A stretch of 52,235 bases of DNA from Chalciporus piperatus (Eukaryota > Basidiomycota > Agaricomycetes > Boletales > Boletaceae): positions 1 through 52,235 of the forward strand of contig JBBPTG010000170.1 of assembly GCA_038093975.1 (NCBI GenBank), in the 5' to 3' direction. The notes under the pieces were generated by a model. The model did not search any database, was not told the origin of the DNA, and was given only the letters and a program-made list of their open reading frames with translations. This document shows positions 31,795-42,811 of the stretch, in pieces. The number at the start of each line of letters is the position of its first letter. Position 1 is the first letter of the stretch. A program made the position numbers and the translations under genes.

Positions 31795-32268
31795 TAACGT
31801 AACGATTCCCCATTCTTTCCTTTTCCTTTACCTTGTACTAAGTCCTAGTCGCTGGTTCAAGTCCCGCCTAGGCCTCTCGTTTCTTACTTTGTCTTAGTCA
31901 GCGAATGTTCTCTCGTGTTCTTTCAACTTCTACACTTTGTCATTGCTGACTCATATGATTACTGAGCATGACTCATTCTTATTCGTCATAGCTCATTCTT
32001 ACCTATTCCGACTCCTTCTATGCCTGCCCTTAACTTGTTCCTTTACCTATATAAACCCTTGAGTCTCCTCTTGTAACCTTAAGTTAGACCTACGCAATCT
32101 AGCCTGGTTACTCCTCGTTTCCCTTGAACCCTCTGGGAGTCACCGTCCCACTCTTGAATGGACGCTAGGCCTTAACGTGGACATCCCATCGTTAGGCTAC
32201 CCTTGAAACCCTTGTCTTTGACTAGGCTTTTGCGTCTACGCTTTGACCTACCCGGTACAAGCGTAACA
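31795..32268 (+). repeat. Probable 3' LTR of E3
   Basis: A polypurine-like run (GTACGGGGGTAAC) precedes about 470 bp that contain TATATAAACCC at about 32047 and end AAGCGTAACA at 32268, like the ATAACA/GTAACA ends of the other LTRs here. There is no 5' partner because E3 is truncated, so the start is approximate. It follows directly after the E3 post-pol ORF. Confidence 0.6.
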
Positions 32269-32795
32269 GGAGGTCGAAGGATGGTGCAACGAAGCGCTTC
32301 GTGCACGCGTGAGTACAGCAGGACATGCATTCTGCTATACTATGCTGAAGGAAGTAGTCCCAACACGTGTTGGAACTCGGAAGATGCTTGAGGGAAGCGG
32401 TGGTGGTGGTGGTGGTGGATGGAAGAGAAGAAGGACGAAGGAGAGAATAGTGTTTGAGCCCCGCTGGGTGATTAAGTTGAAACTCCGATGACACTTACGC
32501 GAAGCTGTCAAATTAGGTAGAGATGTGTTACTTCATTTGATTAGGCAACCTACCCAATCTGGGGAACCACATATTTCTGCGGAGTTTGGAAAACATCCAA
32601 ACAGCGGTCCACAGTTTTCCCTCGTCTACCATCTCTTTCCATCCACACACCACATCACCACCACCACCTCCCTCAAGCATCTTCCAAGTCCCAACACGTG
32701 TTGGGACTACTTCCTTCAGCATAGTATAGCAGGATGCATGTCCTGCTGTACTCGCGCATGCACGAAGTGCTTCGTTGCACCATCCTTTGACCTCC
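32269..32795. repeat. 527-bp fold-back element (MITE-like)
   Basis: Arms of about 170 bp (32269-32440 and about 32625-32795) are inverted copies. They begin GGAGGTCGAAGGATGGTGCA and include CCCAACACGTGTTGG, which is itself palindromic, and TATACTATGCTGAAGGAAGT. About 185 bp separate the arms. It starts exactly where the E3 LTR ends. No target duplication is convincing, and no gene lies inside. Confidence 0.8.
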
Positions 32796-33240
32796 CAGGG
32801 AGCCCCATCGTAAGTTATCTATTCATTTCAGTGTGCGCTCACTTCATTACAGTCTCAACGCTCCTCCAGACATGTTTGCAGTCACAACACTCGTCCCAGT
32901 AAGTTCATCCATTGAGTTCCATCTGCGCTCACTTCTTTACAGTCTCGCCGCTCGTCCAGTCTTCACCATCTACCCTCCTTCCGAATATTATCCCGTGTTG
33001 TCACCATTGTACGTCCTCCTTCGCCCGTTCAATTGTCTCTAATCGCTTTGCAGTCTCACCGCTCGTCCATTCTTCACCATCTACACCACTCCTTCCGCTC
33101 ATTGCTACTGTACAGTAGGTCCATCTATTACTTTCCCTGTGATGCTCAGTCAGACGCGTGTCTGGCGCGAGTGTCTCAGTCACCCCCGTTTGACGCGTGT
33201 CGAACAGTGATGCAAGGCAACGATGCGTATCGTGCCTAGG
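32796..33240. repeat. Degenerate repeats with splice-like sites, no gene assigned
   Basis: TTTACAGTCTCGCCGCTCGTCCA-like blocks recur at about 32850, 32940 and 33052 (shared core CTCACCGCTCGTCCA), two of them followed by CTTCACCATCTAC. The pattern of acceptor-like ACAG and donor-like GTAAGT suggests duplicated exon fragments. No function can be assigned. Confidence 0.4.
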
Positions 33241-33321
33241 CCGACCGACTGATTCATCATGCTCACTACCAATTTGGTAGCAGCCTGATGGTTCTTCTCA
33301 CCCGCCGCGCGAAGGCCGCTC

Positions 33322-33479
33322 TTGGTGCAGATGGTCTGGATGCAAATGCACCGTCAATCACATGCCAAGCCTACCAGCATGGCCGCTGTGGACTATGACT
33401 TGCTACACTGCCACCTCGGTCACCCTTCGCGTGATGTGCTAAAAGCCGCACACAAACATCTCAAAGATTTCCCGGACGT
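33322..33479 (+). pseudogene. pol: Ty1/copia fragment 1: GAG-pre-integrase
   Basis: LLHCHLGHPSRDVLKAAHKH is the His-rich GAG-pre-integrase domain found before copia integrases. The frame continues across the solo LTR into 34130 once one target-duplication copy is removed. The 5' part of the element (gag, protease, LTR) is not visible. Confidence 0.8.
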
Positions 33480-34124
33480 TGTTACGTGTATGCCGGGTAG
33501 GCCCAAACGTAGACCCGGTTCAAGCGCTCACTCAAGAGTAGAGCGACGACTCAGGGATTCTAGGCAAGATCTAGCAACAAGGAATGGATTGCATAGAGAG
33601 CTTGGACACTAGGAAAGAGAGAGAGATAGTTAGGTAGGACACTAGGCTGGGTAGCTGGGTGACCGGGTAGACCAAGGTTAGAGTGTCATAGCGCGAGAAC
33701 CTGGGACTTAAGTATGATCCCAAAGGTAATGACTAAGCAACCAGAAGGGAAAGGGAAGACTAAGGGTAAATGATGAATGTCCGATGATCGGACGGAGGCA
33801 TAAGACAGAATGACAAAGGAATGACAAAGAGAAAGGAAATGCCGACCGGATATAAGATAGGTCCGGAGAACACGAGGCAAACGAGTCAGAGAAAGGCCCA
33901 CGAGGTGGGACATGAGGCGGGTGAGTCACTGGAGGGTCCACGAGGTGGGACACGAGGCAGACAAGTCGAGGGCTAGAGCTAGGATCGGAGATCTGAGTGC
34001 GGATAAGGGATCGATGAAGTAGATCAAGCGTCTACGTGATAGAAAGGACTCGGGGAAGTCAAGGAAGGACTCGGGGAGAGACGGAGACAAGGAAAAAGGA
34101 TAGGGGCAGGTAGTGATCGTAACA
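33480..34124. repeat. Solo LTR inserted in copia fragment
   Basis: 645 bp beginning TGTTACGTG and ending GATCGTAACA, with 5-bp flanks GACGT (33475-33479) and GACAT (34125-34129) that differ at one base. Removing it restores the copia frame. It has no internal region, so it is best explained by LTR-LTR recombination of a Ty3/gypsy-like element. Confidence 0.8.
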
Positions 34125-34385
34125 GACATCGATATTCCGTCCAACCCTCCAATTTGTCCTGGTTGTGAACTGGGCAAACAGCCAAACAGGACGTTTCCTC
34201 ATACTGAGACGCGCGCAAGCGCTCCTTTTGAGTTGATTCACTCTGTTCTCAAGTCGTTTGAGATAGAATCGTACCATAAGTTTAAATATGTGGTCGTATT
34301 CTACGATGACTTCACGTCAATGTCCTGGCTCGCCCTCATATGCACTAAGGACCAGACCCTTAAAATGGTCAAACAATTTACCTAA
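34125..34385 (+). pseudogene. pol: Ty1/copia fragment 2: start of integrase core
   Basis: CPGCELGKQPNRTFP is the second half of the zinc-binding region, followed by the core start. The motif that normally reads HSDLKSF reads HSVLKSF, so the first catalytic Asp is changed to Val. After MVKQFT the frame stops, and the remaining integrase core (second Asp and Glu) is absent, so there is an internal deletion near 34390. Confidence 0.8.
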
Positions 34386-34399
34386 GTGTTCCGGTGCAC

Positions 34400-35469
34400 G
34401 CCCTCACAGACCCGTAAGTCACCCACCCACTGAAGCACATCGACACACCGATGATGAAAGCGAGTCTTCAGACTCTGACTCCTCTGACGATCAGTCTGAT
34501 GCGGTTAATCCCACCCCTGATCCACAGCCAGCACGCCCGGAAACCCCACCTGCACCTGCACCTGCACCTCATGTCACACCGCCATCTGCTCGTCCACCAG
34601 CTGGACCACCCGATGCTCCACCTCGCCGATCTCAACGTGAACGCCGACCCCCTACTCGTCCTGGGAATGTCTATGGCGAAGATCATCATCCTTTACAACA
34701 GATTAAGGACATTGAGAAGAGATCTCGCTGGGAAAAGCTAATTGGACATGGCGAATCATCACGAGAACCGCAGCGTGAACAACCGATCCCAGATTCCATG
34801 CCCGACTCTGATCCTTCGGAAGACGAGATCGAACACATAACCAGGGAAGGGGGAGCGGCATTGATTAACTATCTTTGCTCTCGTGCTTATATTCCGGATG
34901 AAATGAGTAATCCCAACTATCGCGAATGGAAATTCCGTGATATACTCAAACTTCCTGCCGAGGAAGAAAAACTCTGGCGACAAGCCTGCGAAACAGAGCT
35001 TCAGATGCTCAAAGATCGCAAGGTTTACGAAATTGTAGATCGACCAGCTGATCGTAAGATCATTACAAATCGCTGGGTATTTGACGTCAAGTCTGACGGT
35101 CGTAAACGCGCTCGCCTAGTAGCCAACGGCTTCTCACAGGTTGAAGGCGTAGACTACGATCAGATCTTCTCCCCAGTCGTACGATACGAAACGGTGCGGT
35201 GTATGCTCGCCCTTTCCACACTAGAGAACTGGTACATCACCAGTCTCGACGTACGCTCTGCCTACCTATACGGCAAACTGGAAGAGGAACTCTATATGGA
35301 GTTTCCTGAGGGTTTTATGCCACCCGATAAAAAAGGCAAAGTCCTAAGATTACTACGTACTATATACGGCCTCAAACAAGCAGGATTATCCTGGTGGCGC
35401 ACATTAGACAGATCTATGGCTGAACTTGGCTTCACGAGGCTCAAGACTGACGCCGGCCTGTTCATATAC
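34400..35469 (+). pseudogene. pol: Ty1/copia fragment 3: linker and reverse transcriptase N-part
   Basis: A Pro/Ser-rich acidic linker precedes a typical copia RT: IITNRWVFDVKSDGRKRARL, ANGFSQVEGVDYDQIFSPVV, SLDVRSAYLYGKLEEELYME, IYGLKQAGLSWWR. The frame is open until E2 interrupts it after LFIY at 35469. It resumes in frame at 42027. Confidence 0.9.
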
Positions 35470-35922
35470 TGTTATGATCTCTCACAACACGGCGGGGACT
35501 TTGGGCAACACTAGGCCTATGCGAAGGATATGCTGAGTACTAAAACTTAATGACGGTGAAGTCACAAATGGATTAGACTGGGGTCTGTGATAAGTACAGG
35601 GCTACTTATATACTATTGAGAAGTGCGCACAGACCAACAGCCGAATAAGGAAAGCCCAAAGGGAAAGATAGATAAGGTAAATGGTACGATGATAAGAAAA
35701 GGTACCAGGCATGGATTAGGGTCTAGGCCATGACATCATTGCTGACTCATCTAAGTCTGGACCTTTGTCACGTGACCTGATTATGTAATAGTTTACGTAA
35801 TGCTACAGGGACTACCGGAGCGGATTAAGATAAATCCGGCTTGACCCCTAAGTTGTAGACAAAGTCCAGAGTTCGAATACTGTTGTAGGCAAAAGTTTGA
35901 AAAGTTTTTAAATACTATAACA
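35470..35922 (-). repeat. 3' LTR of E2 (element orientation)
   Basis: 453 bp, near-identical to 41569-42021. Three of the four differences I see fall at CpG/TpG positions. Confidence 0.95.
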
Positions 35923-35936
35923 CTATCCCCTCTCTA
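35923..35936 (-). other. Polypurine tract of E2
   Basis: On the minus strand TAGAGAGGGGATAG directly precedes the 3' LTR and overlaps the pol stop codon. Confidence 0.85.
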
Positions 35937-38900
35937 GGAATCGCATTCCAGGCGATTCAGCAACTTGCGCTCAGGAACCTCTGTCAGATTTTCGTATTTC
36001 TGAAACAAGGCAGAGAAATTTCCCATGGTCATGTTAATGTGGCGTGGGGCAGACGGGTGCTTTTTGTGAAAAGCTTTGACAGCTTCAGGTGCATTCGACA
36101 AATGCGCTGCCTTTTCCCATGTACGGTCTGATATGTCCCAGCCTTTCCAATGAACCAGGTACTCTAACTGTCCTTGTTTGACCTGAGATTTCACTACGTA
36201 ATCCACCTCGTACTCTTCTTCTCCCTCTTGGTTGACTACTACCGGATCCGGAAGACGGACCGGTTGCCCCTTCAACGGTTCTTTAGCCGGTTTGACCCGT
36301 TTGACATTAACCGTGGGATGGATATGCATGGAATTGGGCAAGTCTAGTGTGACTGCATTGGGAAGGACCTTCGTGATCTGATAAGGTCCGATCCAGTTTT
36401 GTGTCATCTTTTTGGAGGGATAAGGTAATTTGAGGTTGTCCGTGGATAACATAACGAAATCTCCGTTTTGATAATCTGGAGCTTCGGACCAATGCTTGTC
36501 CGCTTGCTCTTTCATCCGGTTCTGAGTTTCTTCTAACGCCTGCTCGACTTCTTTGTGTGCCTTTCCACATTTCTCTAGGAATGTGCCAGCCGGAGATGAA
36601 TCGCCTTCGAATCCCATGCGTGGGAAGTAGTGATGGAACTGCGCTATCTTCAACCAATCAGCCCATTCCGTTTGACGTTTAGTCACGTAAGCACGGAGAT
36701 ACTGCTGGAGTTCTCGGTTCATGCGCTCCGTTTGGCCATCGGTTTGGGGGTGATAAGCGGTTGACAGCTTTTGTTCTATTCCTAGAAGGGTGCAAAGCTG
36801 CGAAGTGAACTCCGATGCAAATTGTGGTCCTCGATCTGAAACAATCGAAGAGGGAAGTCCGTGTCTACACCAAACATTGTCTCTAAATAGAATAGCTAGT
36901 TCTTTCGAAGAAATTGTCTTTTTACAAGCGATAAACTCGACTTCTTTAGAGAAGCGATCTACAATTACACAAATAGCATCAAAACCACGTGATTTGGGGA
37001 AACCCGTGGTAAAATCTATAGATATATCCTTCCATGGTTCTTTCGGAACAGGAAGGGGAATTAATTTGCCAGCTTGTGCAGTTGACTTTCCCTTCATGAG
37101 GGCGCACGTCTGACAATGTTCTACGTATGTTTTAACGTCTTTTGTGACACCAGGCCACGAGAAATAGCGAGTGACCAAATGTAAAGTACGTCCTTGGCCA
37201 CCATGGCCGCCAATAGGGGAATCATGAAGGATTGTAAGTAGTTTAGTACGTAAAGAAATAGGAACGAAAACTTTGTTTTTGTCATGTTTAAATACTATAG
37301 ATCCCTCGTCAAAAACGAAGCCATCTACCGTATCATTTTTTATTTTTTCTGATTCATTTTGTATTTCGTCATAAATAGGTGAAGAAAGGGTAACCGTATT
37401 AATGAAGACAGAAGCAGGAAGTAGAGTAATATTTTTGTTATGGTCAGGATCTGCTTCTCCGTGATCTTCTCGACGAGATAAAGCATCAGCCCTTCCATTT
37501 GTAGAACCCGGTTTATAAATAATCGAGTAATTATACTCTGAGAGCAACGCGTTCCAGCGTGCTTGACGTGGGCTCAGAGTTTGGGGAGATTTCCAGTATT
37601 CGAGATTCTTGTGGTCTGTCCAAATCTCGAAATGTTCTCGACCCATTAGATAATGTCTCCATTCCTGCAAAGCCCGAATGACAGCTAGAAGCTCCTTGTC
37701 ATAAACCGGGTAGTTCTTCTCGGCAGAACTAAAGGAATGGGAAATGAAGGCACAAGGCCTCCAGAGGCCATCATCGCATTTAACCGAGAGCACAGCTCCC
37801 GTTGCAATATCACTAGCGTCCGTTTCTACTCTGACTTCTTTAGAGCGGTCAGGATAAGCTAAAAGCGGAGCGGTAGTGAATTGCTGCTTCAGCTTGTCAA
37901 AAGCTTGCTGTTGCTCTGGTCCCCACCGGTATGGTGTGTCCTTTTTGGTAAGGTCATTCAAGGGACGAGCAATGTCAGCGAAGCCCTGAATGAAGCGTCG
38001 GTAGAAGTTAGCCAATCCTAAAAAGGACTGAACACCCTTCAACCGAGTTGGCGCCGGCCAATCCAGAATAGCCTGCACCTTCGAATTGTCCATCTCTACG
38101 CCTTTCTGGGAGATAACCATTCCCAAGAAATCTACGGAATCCACTGCGAAGCTACACTTTTCTGGTTTTACGTAAAGATCGTTCTCTCTGAGACGTTGCA
38201 ATACGGTTTTAACTATTTCTAAGTGCTCTGCTCTAGTTTTTCCGAACGTAAAGATCATAAGATCGTCGATATAAATAATGAGAACCCCATGAAGATCGCT
38301 AAATAGATCGTTCATCATTTGTTGGAATGTGGGGGGAGAGTTCGTAAGTCCAAAGTACATGACAACTGGTTCGTAAGCGCCGAATGGAGTAACGAAAGCC
38401 GCTTTCCATTCGTCGCCTTCTTTTATTCTAACATTATTATAGCCCCAACGAAGGTCCATTTTTGTAAACATATCAGCTCCTTTGAGCTGGTCGATAAGTC
38501 CGGAAATGAGGGGAAGAGGGTAAGCGTTCTTGACAGTTCCCTCATTTACATAACGATAGTCCATAACTAATCTCTTTTTACCGTCCTTTTTTGGGATAAA
38601 GAAAACAGGAGATGTCTGAGGGGATTTCGACGGACGAAGATATCCTTTCGATAACTCTTTACCGATGAACTTTTTGACGTCATCTAGTTCCTGTTCGGAC
38701 ATCGGAATCACCCGACCCTTTTTGGGAACGAAATCAGGCTTGAGATCTATTGCGTGGTCCCACGCCTTTCGGGTAGGCATACGCTCACTCTCTTGCTCTG
38801 AGAAGACGTCTAAGTACTCGTGGAGTTCTACTGGGACTTTTTTGGTGAGCCCCGCCTCAAACACTCGACGAATAGAAAAAGAACGATTCAAATGATAGTT

Positions 38901-39518
38901 GACTACTTTGCACTGATCCGTACAGCGTGTGAATCGTACTCGTTTGGCCACCCAATCGATTTCAGGGTTGTGCCTCTCAAGCCAATCATAGCCGATGATC
39001 ATGTGATGAGTGCCAAGTACAGAAACAAAAGCGTCCATATGCTCGAAATGTCCATTATGTCCCAAAACAAGTGAAACCTTGTGAGTGACACTGCCTATCG
39101 CTCCCTCTGAGCCGTCGGCATTGTACACTGGAATAGGAAAAGGAAGTTCTTCCAGTGTCAAACCATGTCGCTCACAGAATGATTTATCTATAAAAATTTC
39201 GGTGGCGCCGGAGTCCAATAGAGCGGCAAACTCCATTTTCTTTCATTGCTCCCCTTTATTGTACATGATAGTAATAGCGAGATCCAGCTCGTTTTTTCGA
39301 TTCTGATTCCTTACATGTATTTTTGATGGGATTTCTTTTTTCGAATAATTTACCTTAAGGGAATTAAACACGAATTGTTTTACTTCTGTCGCCACGCCAC
39401 TAAGGGATGCCCTTTCAGAAGAAGAAGAAAAGTTATATTTGAACGGAACACAAGGAGTAGTACTAATACAACCATTTGGTAAACTATGTCCGAGCCGCCG
39501 AGAACCCATTTCTCTCAT
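35934..39518 (-). pseudogene. pol: Pol polyprotein of E2
   Basis: The ATG at 39518 overlaps the gag stop. TGA at 39243-39245 separates a 91-codon leader from a 1100-codon frame beginning at 39236. Domains in order: aspartic protease (ALLDSGATEIFID), RT with YIDD at 38262-38273, RNase H (VETDASDIATGAVLSVK), integrase zinc domain (HCQTCALMKGK), DDE core (ISIDFTTGFP, SDRGPQFASE, TDGQTERMN) and chromodomain (LEYLVHWKGWDISDRTWEKA). In the integrase C-terminus AQFHH runs straight into YFPRMGFE. Compared with E1, about 20 residues are missing in frame, so the long ORF is not necessarily functional. The stop codon lies in the polypurine tract. Confidence 0.93.
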
Positions 39519-40858
39519 TGGCTGTTTCCTTTTAAAGCCTCGGCTGCCTGTGCCTTAGCTTCTGATTCAATGCGGTCGCGCCAGTACGCTTCCGCTTCTT
39601 GGTTTGTATATGCCGCTTGATGCGACATGTAACTTGTGCTGGTGGACGGGCCAGCGGGGTAGGGGGAAGGAAGGGGAGGGTAGGGTGCAGGGGTGGTACC
39701 TGCGAAGGGCATCTGCCGGTTGTCAAACGGCAGGGAAGTCTCAACGTATTGTTGCGAATATGGATCCCACATAACCACTTGTCTCTGTCGGGGACGGCGC
39801 GGTTTCGGGCAAGCGTTAGCAAAGTGACCAGGCTGATCACAATTGAAACAATTGCCGTGAACCGGCGGTCTTGGCATTTGCTGTGCCGACAGATCCATCG
39901 GGGCTCCACGACCAGGTTGTGTGCCTGTGGGAGTGAAACGTGGGGCCGCATACGGAGTGGGAGGACGCGGGAGTGGGCGAGATGCAATCGGGTATCATGG
40001 TGGAAGGTACGGATACGAAGAAGAAGGCCTAGGGGCAGGAGCGGGTGCCTGACGAACTGGTGCACCACGTTCTACAATGATACGCTCGAAGGTGCGACCT
40101 ATCTTTCGGTAGGTATCGATCGTGTCGTTGTAGCTTTGCTCATCAACAGTAGTGTTGATTTGCGCCTGATAATAAACTTTGTAGTCTATTGCCTTTTTCA
40201 GAAGCTCTTTGGCATGAGCATCTGCTATCTCCGATTCCGCCTTCAACAACTCGAACTCTTGAATGAAGATATCCACAGGTTTCCCAGCCTGCTTCAATGC
40301 TTCCAATTTCCTTAGACTCTCATGAGCGAGAACGTCAATTTGGAAATAGTTCTTGAGCATCTGTGAGAACCTGACCCAATCTGGCCATGCTTTCAGGCCC
40401 AAAGGTGTGCGATCCGGTTCTGGTGCCAACGGATCTTCTTCTGCCGGAGGAGGCGGCAGTTGGAGTTCAAGTCGAGAGCAGGTCTCGATCAACATTTGGG
40501 CGTATCCAGCCGCTTTTCCTTCTAACCGTGAGAGAACGGCAAGACATTGGACCTTGTTGTTTTTCCACGTATGGACGGACTGCCAGGCGTTAACCTGTGC
40601 CCACCATAAACGGAACTTGGTGCGATCACCATCCCATTTTCCCGGGTCGGCAACCTTTTTGGACACGGAGTCCGAATTGGCTGAAATGAGCGCCTTCAGA
40701 GCGGCGGTGAGAGCAGCGATGGGATCTACTGGATCGGCCATCGGAGTTTCGGGGCGGGGAGTAGGTGGATGTGAACTTTCGGATGAAGATGGGAAATGAC
40801 GTGGGGGAGATCGGTAACCTTGAGCTTGTGGTTCTTGATCGTCGAACTCTGCTGACAT
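39515..40858 (-). pseudogene. gag: Gag of E2 with one in-frame TGA
   Basis: The ATG at 40858 opens a frame with an acidic/Pro-rich N-terminus and a capsid-like core (KFRLWWAQVNAWQSV, IDVLAHESLRKLEALKQAGK). TGA at 39995-39997 interrupts it after a Tyr/Pro-rich stretch. The same frame continues with a CCHC knuckle CFNCDQPGHFANAC and a Pro/Tyr-rich tail to TGA 39515-39517. The stop sits where a CGA (Arg) codon would need only one C-to-T change. The gag stop overlaps the pol start as ATGA. Confidence 0.88.
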
Positions 40859-41555
40859 ATAACCTTACTGAACCCTATCTTCCAAGGATTCTCTGGGGTT
40901 GACAGACACGAGGACGAAGGAAATATTTTTTGGAGCGGAGATAATATCTGCGACGCTTATCGGAATCTCTGCAGACCTTCTGAGGAATTTTCCCAAGATC
41001 TGTTTTGATTTTGCACATATACTACTCTCGAACTTCTATCTTCGAGCAGTAGCGAAAACTATCGTAATACAGGATACTATTTTTGATTGTTTTCTATTTT
41101 TGTACCTCGGCGGTGCTGCCGGCTTACGTTGCTACGTATGACTCAGCCAAGGGGGCGGCGACGCGCTTTTCCCTTGTCGTCCTTCGCAATTGGGTACGAT
41201 CCCAATCCGGTCTTCGAAAATCAAATACTACGTATGAGGGTAACAGGAACGGGGCACTAAAGGCTGGCCCAAGAGAATAGAATAGCCAGATGGCGAATGC
41301 GTGACGTCAACGGGTGATCACGCGAACCCGGATTGTGTCTACAGTCAGAGGGTTGGCGCGTGAGCGGGCCCCAAGACGTCTCGAACGATCAAAAAGCCCC
41401 TTGTGCACTATGGGGAACAGCAACTTTATCCTTATTTATAACGGCGGACGACCGTATAGACAACAGTGGATGGAGTTGTTTTCTCCTGTGTGTCACGTAC
41501 ACAAACGATGCTTATTGATCCACTCTTTAGCCCTAGAGTCCAGGCGGTGTTTTCA
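40859..41555 (-). other. E2 leader between PBS and gag
   Basis: About 0.7 kb of untranslated leader on the minus strand. No ORF0 equivalent to that of E1 is visible, and I see no other feature in it. Confidence 0.5.
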
Positions 41556-41566
41556 AGTCTAATCCA
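41556..41566 (-). other. Primer-binding site of E2, self-priming type
   Basis: On the minus strand TGGATTAGACT begins two bases (CT) after the LTR. It is the exact complement of AGTCTAATCCA in the LTR (41668-41678), 33 nt downstream of the TATA box. Although it begins TGG like a tRNA-primed site, the 11-nt self-complementarity and identical layout to E1 favour Tf1-type self-priming. Confidence 0.7.
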
Positions 41567-41568
41567 AG

Positions 41569-42021
41569 TGTTATGATCTCTCACAACACGGCGGGGACTT
41601 TAGGCAACACTAGGCCTATGCGAAGGATATGCTGAGTACTAAAACTTAATGACGGTGAAGTCACAAATGGATTAGACTGGGGTCTGTGATAAGTACAGGG
41701 CTACTTATATACTATTGAGAAGTGCGCACAGACCAACAGCCGAATAAGGAAAGCCCAAAGGGAAAGATAGATAAGGTAAATGGTACGATGATAAGAAAAG
41801 GTACCAGGCACGGATTAGGGTCTAGGCCATGACATCATTGCTGACTCATCTAAGTCTGGACCTTTGTCACGTGACCTGATTATGTAATAGTTTATGTAAT
41901 GCTACAGGGACTACCGGAGCGGATTAAGATAAATCCGGCTTGACCCCTAAGTTGTAGACAAAGTCCAGAGTTCGAATACCGTTGTAGGCAAAAGTTTGAA
42001 AAGTTTTTAAATACTATAACA
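41569..42021 (-). repeat. 5' LTR of E2 (element orientation)
   Basis: 453 bp with TGTTAT/ATAACA inverted ends. On the minus strand TATATAAG is followed about 33 nt later by CCCC and AGTCTAATCCA (41678-41668), the predicted RNA start. Confidence 0.95.
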
Positions 42022-42026
42022 TATAC

Positions 42027-42797
42027 CGCAATGAAAATGAGATCGTCATTGTGATTGTCTACGTTAATGACACCCTCTTCTGTGGACCTAACAAAGCTAT
42101 CGTAGACAAGCTAAAGGCCACATTCATGAAGACATGGGAATGTCGAGACCTCGGGGAACCCAAAGAGTTCCTTGGGATGAAACTTCGTCGAGAAGGCAAA
42201 AAGCTGCACATTGATCAGTGCAAATACCTCAACAAGGTGCTTGAACACTTCGGCATGACAAATGCTAAAGCTGCACCCACTCCACTTCCTCAGGGTTATT
42301 ACCCAGAGAAGAATGTTGCCCCGTTAACTTCGAATTGCGGACGCGCTTTCAAACGGTGATAGGCTCGTTATTATACCTGATGTTAGGCACACGCCCAGAC
42401 ATCGCCTACGCAGTTACTCAACTTGCGAGGCAATCTGCCAATCCTACTAAGGAGCACTTGGATAGGGCATTATATGTATGTCGATACCTGGTTGGTACTC
42501 GTCAATACTCCCTCACCTTTAATGGTGCATCTGGCAACGGCATTTATGCCTGTACCGACTCTGATTGGGGCCAAGACCCCATCACAAGACACTCGCAGAC
42601 AGGATTCTTCCTGAAACTTGCGGACGGTGCTTTCCTTTGGAATTCACACTTGCAGAGCTCTACCGCCCTCAATTCTACGAAAGCTGAGTATATGGCATTG
42701 AGCGATTGCACACGACAAGTATCCTGGATACACCACATGTTCTCTGAACTAGGTTATAAGCTAAAAGCTATACCAGTCTGTGGTGACACAGACCCTT
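42027..42797 (+). pseudogene. pol: Ty1/copia fragment 4: RT C-part and RNase H
   Basis: This continues the RT interrupted by E2 (the YVNDTLFCG motif stands where YVDD is usual, so the catalytic Asp pair is altered to Asn-Asp), then KEFLGMKLRREGK. A frameshift near 42335 precedes the RNase H region (IGSLLYLMLGTRPDIAYAVT, NSTKAEYMALSDCTRQVSWI). It is truncated at 42797 by the hairpin-array element, and no copia sequence is recognisable beyond that element. Confidence 0.85.
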
Positions 42798-42811
42798 CAG
42801 TCAAGTGTCCT

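Larger units (their letters stand above)
35470..42021 (-). mobile_element. Complete Ty3/gypsy chromovirus-type retrotransposon E2
   Basis: Two 453-bp LTRs (35470-35922 and 41569-42021) differ by about four transitions by eye. They are flanked by the duplication TATAC (35465-35469 and 42022-42026), inside the copia RT frame. Gag and pol lie on the minus strand, with PBS, ATGA gag/pol junction and polypurine tract in place. Gag has one internal TGA, the pol leader has one, and integrase has a short in-frame deletion, so the copy is recent but damaged. Confidence 0.95.

Noticed and set aside
31851..31866. tRNA gene or B-box from GGTTCAAGTCC
   Set aside because: The motif resembles a tRNA B box, but I could not find matching arms or an A box at proper spacing. 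It lies inside an LTR-like sequence.
42798..42800. CAG as a 3-bp target duplication of the hairpin-array element
   Set aside because: CAG also occurs at 47142-47144, but the inverted-repeat symmetry places it inside the left end and outside the right end, so it cannot be a clean duplication.
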